From assembly GCF_900129555.1 (NCBI RefSeq), contig NZ_FQWC01000002.1:720450-784449 (forward strand): a stretch of 64,000 bases of DNA, in the 5' to 3' direction. This document shows positions 44,786 through 53,064 of the stretch, piece after piece. The first letter of the stretch is position 1. Each line of letters begins with the position of its first letter. The notes below the pieces were generated by a model, which ran no database searches, was not told the DNA's origin, and saw nothing but the letters and a program-made list of their open reading frames with translations. The stretch is from Flavobacterium defluvii. GTDB lineage: Bacteria > Bacteroidota > Bacteroidia > Flavobacteriales > Flavobacteriaceae. The translations under genes were made by a program, and so were the position numbers.

Positions 44786-46066
44786 CTATTTACGGCGTTT
44801 GGTTCTTTTCCTGTTTTTCCTTACAAACTGCAGCTCTTCAAAATTTTCGTCTTGCATAGTGGGCAGAAGAGTCCCCAGTTCCATTACCAATCTCTCATTG
44901 TGCTCTAAGTTTCCATTTAGGAAATCAAAGAAATGATGCTGCTCTTGGGTAAATGAGTCCATATTTTGTTGATCAGAAAATTTTGTTTGTGGCAGCGCTG
45001 AATTTTTGATATTTTTTTTATTACCATCTGTCCAATGTTCGTTTAAGCTGTTCGCAGACAATTCCTTTGCAAGGCGGGAGCCATTCCACACACTTTTTGA
45101 GTGATGGTCGACAAAAGTTGCTCCGTAAATACGCCCATTGACATTTCTCCGTAATACTGCATTGATGCCAATCTCGGCAAGCAGTTTTTTAAAGGACTGC
45201 TCGTCGTGGGAGGAAAGCAAGGCCTTTGAAACTGAACTCTGCAATTGCTTTCTGACAGGGCTGTCTTTCATTTCCAACCTGCTTTTAGAAAAATGCCGAT
45301 TCAAGGCTTCCAGACCAGCTTTTGTTCCCAGCCTGGATGCTTTTAGAGGTCGGCCAGCTTTTTCGCCAATTTCGTTCAATGGGAAATACAGAAGGCCGCT
45401 ACGCATTCTTCCCTGTAATTCTCCCTCGATCTTATCGCAGGTAATTTTGAAAAGGGAAAGCAATGCATTGTATTCCCCCAAGGACTGAAAACTGTATATA
45501 TCAGGCAGATGCCGAAGTACCGCAGTGATCTGGTTTTTCAGGTCGTCTGCCGCGTAATGTACCGGACGCATGATTTTCTCATTCTCAATGTGCTTGCAAT
45601 CTGTTGCTGGTCTAAGTCCGTAGTCTGACTCCAAATCACGGCAGATTTTCATGGAACGCATCTTTTCAAACTTGTCCGAGATTTTTTTCCCCTGCTCATC
45701 CACACAGACCGTTACGATATGAATGTGCCGCCGCTCTATATCGGTATGCTTGAAGACCACGTAGGGCTGTTCTGAAAAGCCCATTTCGCGCATATACCGC
45801 TCTGCCATCTTCCTGAATTTTTCATCGGAAACATCATCCTTAGGATCCGGATTCAGCGAAATGTGAAGCGTGTGCTTTTCCGTTCTGCGGTTTGCCGCCA
45901 GATAGGGAGCGAATGACTGTGCCAGTTGCGCAACGGAATACTTTGCGTCAGCAGTCTCGATCATCTTGTTTGAATATAGAATCTTGCCTTTCTGCTTATC
46001 AACCTTCTGCTGATTGTATGCCAATGCTCCATATAAGTTGCTGCCCCTGCCGATTTTTGCAATCAT
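44786..46066 (-). CDS. mobB: Relaxase (MobB, MOB-P type) of the conjugative element
   Basis: 426 residues. The N-terminal relaxase domain has the opening MIAKIGRGSNLYGALAYNQQ with candidate catalytic Tyr12 or Tyr17, motif HTLHISLNP and the metal-binding HIH at 114-116 in RRHIHIVTV. Residues 150-330 are the helical part common to Bacteroidota MobB. It nicks oriT and stays covalently on the transferred strand. Its ATG overlaps the MobA stop (ATGA), so the two are translationally coupled. Confidence 0.9.
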   Translation of the reverse strand: MIAKIGRGSNLYGALAYNQQKVDKQKGKILYSNKMIETADAKYSVAQLAQSFAPYLAANRRTEKHTLHISLNPDPKDDVSDEKFRKMAERYMREMGFSEQPYVVFKHTDIERRHIHIVTVCVDEQGKKISDKFEKMRSMKICRDLESDYGLRPATDCKHIENEKIMRPVHYAADDLKNQITAVLRHLPDIYSFQSLGEYNALLSLFKITCDKIEGELQGRMRSGLLYFPLNEIGEKAGRPLKASRLGTKAGLEALNRHFSKSRLEMKDSPVRKQLQSSVSKALLSSHDEQSFKKLLAEIGINAVLRRNVNGRIYGATFVDHHSKSVWNGSRLAKELSANSLNEHWTDGNKKNIKNSALPQTKFSDQQNMDSFTQEQHHFFDFLNGNLEHNERLVMELGTLLPTMQDENFEELQFVRKNRKRTKRRK

Positions 46067-46494
46067 TTTTTTTGGAATTTTTCTTCAAAGTCTTGTATCA
46101 GCTGGATGATTTTTTGGCATAAGGATGCCATTTCAGCAGTCTGTTTTTCCAGTTTATAGAGATATGCAGCTGCCTTTTTCTCCGAAAAATGTCTGTACAG
46201 CAGTTTCACAAGCTGGTTGTAGTTCACTCCGATGGAACGGAATTGTCCGTAAAAATTGGTCAGACGCATGTAAAAGTCAACGGTTCCCTTGTCGATCCTT
46301 ATCGTCCTGAGCTCTTTTTCGAAGAGTCTGGCAATAATAAATTTTGCCTTATTGTCAATTCCAGAGGCTTCAAAAAGTGATAGCAGTTTTGCGTTCTCCC
46401 TGTCTGTAAGCCGAAAAACATGCCGATGTATACTCGGTTCCGCTTTCGGTGTTCGCCCCGGTTTTTTGCGTCCTTCATATTTTTCCCCATCCAT
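46063..46494 (-). CDS. mobA: Relaxosome accessory protein MobA (ribbon-helix-helix)
   Basis: 143 residues. The region HRHVFRLTDRENAKLLSLFE resembles a ribbon-helix-helix DNA-binding domain, followed by KFIIARLFEKELRTIRID and a helical bundle typical of Bacteroidota MobA/MobC accessory proteins. It binds oriT with the relaxase. The 4-base overlap with mobB and the palindromic region just upstream (46540-46660) support this. Confidence 0.8.
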   Translation of the reverse strand: MDGEKYEGRKKPGRTPKAEPSIHRHVFRLTDRENAKLLSLFEASGIDNKAKFIIARLFEKELRTIRIDKGTVDFYMRLTNFYGQFRSIGVNYNQLVKLLYRHFSEKKAAAYLYKLEKQTAEMASLCQKIIQLIQDFEEKFQKK

Positions 46495-46539
46495 ATTATT
46501 TCATTTTTAGCGTAATTTAAAACCCTGACTTCGGAAGGG

Positions 46540-46660
46540 TTTTCCAGCCCCCGGCAGGGCAAGTTGTTTTGAGGCACCATTCGAATTTCGAGTGCCTCAA
46601 AACACAACTTGCCGTGTTCTGGTGAACACAGAAAAATCCGCCCTGCGGGACGGCTTTGAT
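46540..46660. other. Probable oriT region with tandem hairpins
   Basis: Three adjacent inverted repeats lie just upstream of mobA. The largest pairs 46558-46577 (GGCAAGTTGTTTTGAGGCAC) with 46592-46613, leaving a 2-base bulge. Next is GTGTTC-TGGT-GAACAC (46614-46629), then a GC-rich hairpin CCGCCC/GGGACGG near 46638-46653. Location and structure fit an origin of transfer; the nick site itself cannot be read from the sequence. Confidence 0.55.
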
Positions 46661-47195
46661 GTAGGAGGGAGGAACAGGTTTTGACTGTTCGTCTCTGTCT
46701 CCCAGATTTAGATTTGATTTGGGTTATTGTCTGATATTCAAGATAATACAAAGTAACAGACTCTTTAGCGCATCAATACATTCAGTGGTTACAGCAAACT
46801 GCGACAATGAAAGACAATGCATTCCCTAATCACATATCAAGGTTGATATCCTTGTTTCTTTGCCCTTACATAGCAGTGTACAGATGTAGGTATGTTGTTA
46901 TGTGCTTAGAAAGAGGGATTTATAAGTACCTGTACAGGTAGACTTTGCTATGTGCAGGCTTCAGCGAGTGTAAGTATATATAACTCTCTGTTTGCAGGCG
47001 ATTGTATACAGATATAGGGTTTTAGGTATAAAATTATTTATGACAGGAGCTCTGTAAGCAGATAATTGTTGTCGCATATAAATGCTCGAATCTGTACGAA
47101 CTGCTGTAGATATGTACGTACTCATCTGCACACATACGTCTGGAAATAATTGCATTACAGCACATTTTTTTTTAATCATTTAAACGAAGAATAAT
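46661..47195. other. Leader of the tra operon with repeats and palindromes
   Basis: No supported gene. It contains the palindromes ATATCAAGGTTGATAT (about 46837-46852) and TACCTGTACAGGTA (46927-46940). Two near-identical copies, TACAGATGTAGG (46879-46890) and TACAGATATAGG (47007-47018), and repeated TATGTGC are also present. TAGACTTTG at 46939, one base longer than the -7 consensus, abuts the second palindrome. This is probably the regulated promoter of traA and following genes. Confidence 0.45.
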
Positions 47196-47963
47196 ATGGA
47201 ATCGGAAAACAAAACAAAATTTATTGCTTTTTCCTCCCAGAAAGGAGGTGTAGGCAAATCTACTTTTACTGCCCTTGTAGCAAGTGAACTGCATTACCGT
47301 CAGGGTTATAATGTGGCAGTATTTGATGCGGATTTCCCGCAGTACAGCCTTGTGAAAATGAAGAATCGCGATTTGGGAATGGTGATGGAAAACGAGTTTC
47401 TCAAAAAAACCGCATTCAGGCAGTTTACGGCGATAAACAAAAAAGCGTATCCCATTATGGAACATAAGGCGGAAGGTGTCGTGCAGGACGCAATCGAGTT
47501 TTTGGATTCTTCAGACCTTCGGTTTGATTTTATTTTTTTTGATCTTCCTGGAACAGTAAATACTCCGGGAATTTTAAAGGCACTTGCAGGGATGCATCAT
47601 ATTTTTACCCCTATAACCGCTGATCGTGTTGTAATGGAGAGTTCGCTGGTATTTACCCAGCTCATGAATGATGTTATAATGAAGAAAGGAAGCACGTCGA
47701 TTAAAAGCATAAATCTGTTTTGGAATCAGGTAGACGGCCGTGAACGATCTCCTCTTTACGACTTGTACAGTAAGCTTATCGGTGAACTGGGATTAAAAGT
47801 TATGCGCACGCAGGTCATGAACAGCACCAGGTTCCGAAAGGAAAGCGAAGCTGCGGCCAAGACGGTTTTCCGTTCCACTTTGCTGCCTGCGGACGAGCGG
47901 CTGATGAAAGCCTGCCGAATGGACCAGTTCATTGCAGAATTTTTGGAAGTAGTAAATTCTTAA
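47196..47963 (+). CDS. traA: TraA, ParA/MinD-like ATPase of the transfer operon
   Basis: 255 residues. Deviant Walker A KGGVGKST at about 17-24, Walker A' FDADFPQ at about 48 and the FFDLPGT segment near 110 mark a ParA/Soj-type ATPase, as in TraA of CTnDOT-type elements. It may position or partition element DNA or the transfer machine. First gene of the plus-strand transfer operon, 4 bases before traB. The palindromic leader upstream is its likely control region. Confidence 0.85.
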   Translation: MESENKTKFIAFSSQKGGVGKSTFTALVASELHYRQGYNVAVFDADFPQYSLVKMKNRDLGMVMENEFLKKTAFRQFTAINKKAYPIMEHKAEGVVQDAIEFLDSSDLRFDFIFFDLPGTVNTPGILKALAGMHHIFTPITADRVVMESSLVFTQLMNDVIMKKGSTSIKSINLFWNQVDGRERSPLYDLYSKLIGELGLKVMRTQVMNSTRFRKESEAAAKTVFRSTLLPADERLMKACRMDQFIAEFLEVVNS

Positions 47964-47967
47964 GACC

Positions 47968-48378
47968 ATGGGAAAAGAAAACATCGACAGGGACACTAAT
48001 GAAATCAATGAAGAATTGATGATGAGCCTTATGGCTGATGGGGTTAAGAAAGATGGAATACGGCTGGAGGATCATAAGATTGGAGAGGCAATCGCCCCGA
48101 CAGAAAAGCCAAGCCCGATTGAGCGCGGGAAGAAAAAAAAGCATCTGGAAGATTATGAGGCTATCTTTTTCAAAAGACCGGAGACCAATGCCCGAAACGG
48201 CAAAACTGTCTACATACGTCCTGATTTTCATGAGAAGCTGACGCGCATCGTACAGGTGATTGGTGAGGACAAAATCACTATATACGGATATTTGGACAAT
48301 CTGCTTGAATACCATTTTCAGGAATTCGGCGGTCAGATCATTGCAAGTTTTAATGAGAAGTATAAACCAATAATGTAG
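47968..48378 (+). CDS. traB: TraB-type DUF3408 protein
   Basis: 136 residues. The C-terminal half (RPETNARNGKTVYIRPDFHE, ITIYGYLDNLLEYHFQEF) matches DUF3408, present directly after the ParA-like gene in Bacteroidota conjugative elements. The fold resembles a ribbon-helix-helix C-terminal domain, consistent with a ParB-like DNA-binding partner of TraA (inference). The first 55 residues are charged and flexible. Confidence 0.8.
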   Translation: MGKENIDRDTNEINEELMMSLMADGVKKDGIRLEDHKIGEAIAPTEKPSPIERGKKKKHLEDYEAIFFKRPETNARNGKTVYIRPDFHEKLTRIVQVIGEDKITIYGYLDNLLEYHFQEFGGQIIASFNEKYKPIM

Positions 48379-48379
48379 T

Positions 48380-49012
48380 ATGGAAACATTAATCGTAATA
48401 TGCCTGCTGATAATCATAGTACTGCTTGTGCATGATAAATTTCCAGCAAGAGTATCGAATCCAGGAAAAAAAACGGGATATATAAAAAGCAGTGCAAAAG
48501 TGCCCAATATAATCGGACGGCCCAAGGGTTTCAAAAGCCTTTTAGCGCCACAGGATGCCAATGACTGGCATCTCAAGGCAGCTGGAGATGAAGTGCATAA
48601 TTTTGATGCAGAAATCAGTAGGGAACAACACCTAACAGATTGGCAGGATGAACTCGATGATGCAAATGAATATCTGCCTGATTTTGAGCAGGAGGAGGAA
48701 GAGTGGAACAATTTTGGAATTTCCAATGGTAATAGCGGTTTTACCCAAGGGGTTACCTTCGAAGAATTAAGCTCAGTGGGGATGATGCTGCAGGCGGAAG
48801 ACCTGGAGCTATCCCAAAAGGAAACAGCAGCAGCGTTGATTCAGAAAATACAAGGAACCGAATTATTTAACCTACTGGAGAATTCGATGGAAGGAGCTTC
48901 CCGGAAAATGGCAGAGCTGTTGGACGGGAAGCTTTCTTCTTTAAATCTAAATCAATATGCACCAGACAGAAAAAATGATCTTAATGATTTCGACATTAGG
49001 GAGTTTGCGTAA
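48380..49012 (+). CDS. traD: TraD-like conjugal transfer protein
   Basis: 210 residues. One N-terminal membrane helix (LIVICLLIIIVLLVHD), then an acidic, mostly unstructured region and a helical C-terminus. Size, position after traB, and an N-terminal anchor fit TraD of Bacteroidota elements, and the segment FEELSSVGMMLQAEDLELSQ is typical. Exact role is unknown. A hairpin terminator overlaps the end of the gene, so the operon breaks here before the cargo genes. Confidence 0.65.
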   Translation: METLIVICLLIIIVLLVHDKFPARVSNPGKKTGYIKSSAKVPNIIGRPKGFKSLLAPQDANDWHLKAAGDEVHNFDAEISREQHLTDWQDELDDANEYLPDFEQEEEEWNNFGISNGNSGFTQGVTFEELSSVGMMLQAEDLELSQKETAAALIQKIQGTELFNLLENSMEGASRKMAELLDGKLSSLNLNQYAPDRKNDLNDFDIREFA

Positions 49013-49030
49013 GCCAGACTCCCTATTTTT
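48997..49030 (+). terminator. Rho-independent terminator at the end of traD
   Basis: TAGGGAGT (48997-49004) pairs with ACTCCCTA (49018-49025) and is followed by TTTTTATTATT. The traD stop lies in the loop. It separates traABD from the cargo operon. Confidence 0.7.
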
Positions 49031-49270
49031 ATTATTAAAGGAATTGTTTTGGTTGACGCCTCAGAATATAGAAAAATCAATATCTTTACAGCACGTACGA
49101 AAATCAGTTGAAAAAACAATTGTCAGAATGGAATTGGCAAAGAACTGAAAAGATAAAAATTTAATAGTACCAATACAGTTAAGCAAACAGTATAAATAAT
49201 AACCAGAAAAGGTTTTATTTTATATTTTTTCCAAATAGAGAAAACTAAATAAAAATTAATATTTCCTTTG
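49031..49270. other. Spacer before the cargo operon
   Basis: About 240 AT-rich bases without a gene I can support. It should carry the cargo promoter; a TATATTTTTT stretch near 49218 resembles a -7 element but lacks the final G. Confidence 0.35.
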
Positions 49271-51832
49271 ATGTCTAATAAAACTACAAAATTACCTTTT
49301 AAGGTTTCGGCAAGAACTGCAAAATTGATTGGCTTAGAAAATTTCTCAACGGAAGAGGGTGCTGTAATTGAATTAGTTAAAAATACTTATGACGCGGATG
49401 CAAGCAAGTGCATCTTAATTTTTGACTTGAAAATTAGAAAAGAGAAATTCATAGATGCAGAAGGTCTAGAAAGCATAATAGAGAAGTTTGATAAGGAAGG
49501 CAGTTCGATTTATATCATCGACAATGGAATTGGTATGAATGATTTGATCATTCAGAACCAATGGATGACAATCGGTACTGATAACAAACTGTATGAACAT
49601 ACGACGAAGGGAAATAGAGTTAAAACAGGCGCTAAAGGGATTGGTCGTTTTGCTTTAAATAGGTTGGGAATGCTAACCAATATGACATCGTTGCCTACAA
49701 TGCTGGAGGTTTTAACGGATGATGACAGCTCCGCTGAAATAGATTCGAATGCTGTTATCAGTACTAAGCTCATACCAAACAGTGAAAGTATAGGTTTTGA
49801 ATGGACAGTCGATTGGAAGGATTTTGACAAGGTAGGAGCGACTGTGTCGGATGTAGAAGCAGTTCTGTTAGAAAAAGAAGACCTAGCGCTGCAGAGAGAA
49901 CTTGTTGACAGGTTTAAAGATTACTCTAAACTTGTAAAGATTTTAGAAGCGGTAAATTTCAAATCTGGTACTGTGATTGAAATCACTGAGTTAAATGACG
50001 AATGGAATGATGAGAAACTCGTTAAATTATTCGGCAATCTCGAGATGCTCCTTCCGCCAGAAGAGCAGAATGATTTTGGAATTGAATTTTTTGTTCTAAA
50101 TAATCCGGAAGAATACGGTACAGTAAAAAGAGCCTATTATGATGATTTTGATTATAAAATAAAAGCGTCTTACAATGAAAACGACGATAAAATCTTAAAA
50201 GTTGATATAATTCGAAATGAACTTGATATTGATGCGTTAGAAAACAGATATTCCAAGCTCTTTGAGATGGAAATGATGAAAGAGTCTCCATTTAAACTTG
50301 AAGATTTTAAAAGCGAAAAAATACAGCTAAATATACCTATTGCGAATTTGACTCATAAGGTTGATCAAAATCTACTTGATAAGATTGGTAAATTTGATTT
50401 TACTTTTTATTTTCTAAAGCTTACAGTTGCAGATGATAAGGTGGATGGTGACTTAAAAAAGTACCCGTACAAAAGCATTAACAGTGCAGAAAGAAGATCA
50501 TGGCTAAAAAAGTTCGGAGGAATTAAAATATTCAGAGATGATTTTAGAATAAGGCCATACGGCGAAAACGGCGATGACTGGTTACGATTAGGTGAAAGGC
50601 AAGCTCAAAGTCCCGGCGGTGCAGGTCAGAGGTTAGGAGGATATAGAATCAGGCCGAACCAAATAGCAGGAACAATTAAAATTTCAAGGCTGCATAACAC
50701 AAGTTTTCAAGATAAATCCGGTCGTGAGGGCTTAATTGAAAATGACGAATTTGACTTGTTTAAAAATATACTTAGGGAAATTATATCCTTATTTGAAAGA
50801 GATCGTAATATCATCATGTATAATCTTTCAGAGTTGTATAAAATAAGCAATAGAGAAGCTGAAAAATTAAGGAAAGCCAAGGAGCAGGCCGAAGCAATAA
50901 GAAAACAGAAGGACGAACGGAAGGAAAATGTAGGGGCAGAAGATCAGGGAAGAGAAAATGAGGGAAGAGAAAATGAAGGGCAGTCCTCAAATGAAAACAA
51001 AGGCTATTCTGAGTCGGAGGAAGATATGGCTGACGCTATACTGATTCTGGAGAAGGAGAATGAGAAAAAAGATGAAGAACTGAGGTTGTTGCGAAGTCTT
51101 GCAAGCGTTGGCCTTATTATTTCATCTTTTGCACATGAAGTAAGGAGTTTAAGGGCAAGATTAATCCCAAGAACTAAGTATCTAGTTGATGAGCTTAAGA
51201 ACCATTTGGATTATAAACAATTGGAGGAGAGTCTTGATAAAGACGATAATCCTTTTTATATGATTGATTTAATGCGTGATGAAGACGTTAAGTTGAAACA
51301 TTGGCTGGATTATTCTTTGAGTACTTTAAAAATTGATAAACGTGAAAGAAAAAATTTAAATTTTTCTGAATATTTTGAAAGTTTTAAAGCCAATTGGAGT
51401 AAAGCTCTTGAACAGCGGAACATTACACTTCATTTAATTAAACTGGACGATAGTGATCATGTGATCAGGGCTTTTGAGGTAAATATGGATTCGATTTTTA
51501 ATAACTTATTGTCTAATTCAATTAATGCACATTATGGATACAATAGGGAAAAGAAGAAGATTGAAATTACATGCCAGAAGAAAGGCACTGATATTGAAAT
51601 CATCTTTTCCGATAATGGCAAAGGTTTAGATACAAAATACAGAGATAATCCGGAAGAAATTTTTAATCTGAATGAGTCGTCTAAAACGGATAATAAAGGC
51701 ACCAAAATTGGTACGGGATTAGGTCTTTACATAGTTAAAACAATAATAGAAGAATATAATAATTCATCAATATCAATCATAAAGATGGACGATGGATTAT
51801 CCTTTAAAATAATTTTCAAAACAAGAGCATGA
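49271..51832 (+). CDS. Dual GHKL ATPase: N-terminal Hsp90/MutL/MORC-like domain and C-terminal histidine kinase
   Basis: 853 residues from ATG 49271 (an in-frame TTG lies one codon earlier). Residues about 20-145 form a Bergerat ATPase: AVIELVKNTYDADA (N box), IDNGIGMND, KGIGRFALNRLG. After a long middle region and a charged coiled segment, a second module looks like a histidine kinase: phosphoacceptor-type H box SFAHEVRSLRARL, N box FNNLLSNSINAH, SDNGKGLD and GTGLGLYIV. No membrane helix, so it is cytoplasmic. It overlaps the next gene, a receiver protein, by 4 bases, so a phosphorelay is likely. First gene of the four-gene cargo operon. Confidence 0.8.
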   Translation: MSNKTTKLPFKVSARTAKLIGLENFSTEEGAVIELVKNTYDADASKCILIFDLKIRKEKFIDAEGLESIIEKFDKEGSSIYIIDNGIGMNDLIIQNQWMTIGTDNKLYEHTTKGNRVKTGAKGIGRFALNRLGMLTNMTSLPTMLEVLTDDDSSAEIDSNAVISTKLIPNSESIGFEWTVDWKDFDKVGATVSDVEAVLLEKEDLALQRELVDRFKDYSKLVKILEAVNFKSGTVIEITELNDEWNDEKLVKLFGNLEMLLPPEEQNDFGIEFFVLNNPEEYGTVKRAYYDDFDYKIKASYNENDDKILKVDIIRNELDIDALENRYSKLFEMEMMKESPFKLEDFKSEKIQLNIPIANLTHKVDQNLLDKIGKFDFTFYFLKLTVADDKVDGDLKKYPYKSINSAERRSWLKKFGGIKIFRDDFRIRPYGENGDDWLRLGERQAQSPGGAGQRLGGYRIRPNQIAGTIKISRLHNTSFQDKSGREGLIENDEFDLFKNILREIISLFERDRNIIMYNLSELYKISNREAEKLRKAKEQAEAIRKQKDERKENVGAEDQGRENEGRENEGQSSNENKGYSESEEDMADAILILEKENEKKDEELRLLRSLASVGLIISSFAHEVRSLRARLIPRTKYLVDELKNHLDYKQLEESLDKDDNPFYMIDLMRDEDVKLKHWLDYSLSTLKIDKRERKNLNFSEYFESFKANWSKALEQRNITLHLIKLDDSDHVIRAFEVNMDSIFNNLLSNSINAHYGYNREKKKIEITCQKKGTDIEIIFSDNGKGLDTKYRDNPEEIFNLNESSKTDNKGTKIGTGLGLYIVKTIIEEYNNSSISIIKMDDGLSFKIIFKTRA

Positions 51833-52485
51833 AATATAAAGTTGCCTATATTGACGAAGATAAAGGTTGGATAAATACCTTTTACCAGACTTTCAAAAAT
51901 GATTTTGATATATTGAGAATCGAAGTAAATCCTCAATCTTCGGTCGAAGAAATTCTTAAGCTTTTGCTTTCAAGCGATCTCAACGCCATCGTAACCGATT
52001 ATTTGCTGGAAGAAAATGCAGAAGTGCCTTTTAACGGTAACAAAATAGTTGAAGAAATTAAGAGATTAAAACCTCATTTTCCTTTGGTAATGCTGACTTC
52101 CTATCCTACTCAGGCTATAGGGCAGACAGACGATGTTCATATTATCTATAATAAAAATATCCTGTCTGTGGAGAATGACCGTGAAAGAGAAGAGCTGGAA
52201 GTTTTCAGAACAAAAATCCATTCAAATATATCTAATTATTATAAGAAAATTGAGGATACAAATTCAAAAATTGAACATCTTATAGAAAAGAGAAATAATA
52301 ATGGATTAGAGATTCAAGAAGAAGAAGAACTTACTAAACTGTACATCCTTTTCGATGAGCTAAATCCTGACGGAAAAGACCTGCCGGCAAACTTAATCCA
52401 TAGAGATTCAATTACGAAACTAAGTGAATTTGTGAGTGAAACTAAAGAAATTTTGGAAGAACTTAAAAAACTAAATCAAAAATAG
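51829..52485 (+). CDS. Receiver-domain (response regulator-like) protein with coiled-coil tail
   Basis: 218 residues. Receiver domain: acidic pair Glu10-Asp11, phosphoacceptor Asp57 in IVTDYLLEE, Thr90 in VMLTSYP and Lys109 in IIYNKN. The C-terminal 90 residues are highly charged helices (coiled coil), without a DNA-binding output domain. It is the probable partner of the upstream histidine kinase module and may pass the signal to the HNH nuclease or methylase. ATGA overlap upstream, zero-base gap downstream. Confidence 0.75.
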   Translation: MKYKVAYIDEDKGWINTFYQTFKNDFDILRIEVNPQSSVEEILKLLLSSDLNAIVTDYLLEENAEVPFNGNKIVEEIKRLKPHFPLVMLTSYPTQAIGQTDDVHIIYNKNILSVENDREREELEVFRTKIHSNISNYYKKIEDTNSKIEHLIEKRNNNGLEIQEEEELTKLYILFDELNPDGKDLPANLIHRDSITKLSEFVSETKEILEELKKLNQK

Positions 52486-53064
52486 ATGATCGAATTTCGA
52501 AAAGATTCACCAAAAAGAAGAGACATCAAAACTGCTGTCGCTAAATATTCCGATCATAGGGAAGAGCTTAAAAAAGATTACAACTCTCGCTGCGGATATT
52601 GTAACGATATTGATATATGGAGAACTGTGTGGTTTGAAATAGACCATTTTGTTCCTCAAAAATTTCTGAAAACAATTAAAGATACTGATTATTCCAATCT
52701 CGTTTATGCATGCAGAGCCTGTAATAATTCTAAAAGGGCACATTGGCCTACAGGTGACGAATTAATTCATAATATGAATGACGAGGGATTTATCGATCCG
52801 TGTGATGATGAATATGTAAAACAGTTTAGCAGATTTGCTAATGGAAGAATTATATATCAAACACAGTTAGGCAAATGGATGTATTTTAAATTAAAACTTC
52901 ATAAGCCTCAACATGAAATAATCTGGCAGATCCAGGAGTTGGATGCCTTAATTGTAGAATGCGAAAAACTTTTAGCGACCATTGATAACCAAATTTTAAC
53001 AGACAAATTATTAAATCTATACCGTGAATACCATCGGTATACAAAAAAGTTAGGAAGTATTTAA
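52486..53064 (+). CDS. HNH endonuclease
   Basis: 192 residues. Zinc-bound HNH core: CGYC at about 36-39, EIDHFVPQKF with the catalytic His, and NLVYACRACNNSK. The rest is helical. HNH nucleases of this type cut double-stranded DNA and appear in restriction systems and phage defence. It directly abuts the receiver gene (stop TAG then ATG) and the methylase gene, so the three are translated in series. It is the most likely effector of the module. Confidence 0.88.
   Translation: MIEFRKDSPKRRDIKTAVAKYSDHREELKKDYNSRCGYCNDIDIWRTVWFEIDHFVPQKFLKTIKDTDYSNLVYACRACNNSKRAHWPTGDELIHNMNDEGFIDPCDDEYVKQFSRFANGRIIYQTQLGKWMYFKLKLHKPQHEIIWQIQELDALIVECEKLLATIDNQILTDKLLNLYREYHRYTKKLGSI

Noticed and set aside
46299..46751. 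150-residue minus-strand ORF over mobA/oriT
   Set aside because: Overlaps mobA in another frame and spans the hairpin region; no domain.
46961..47179. 72-residue minus-strand ORF in the tra leader
   Set aside because: Lies in a repeat-rich non-coding leader with no recognisable product.
48957..49148. 63-residue ORF after traD
   Set aside because: Overlaps the end of traD and runs through the terminator hairpin; no recognisable product.
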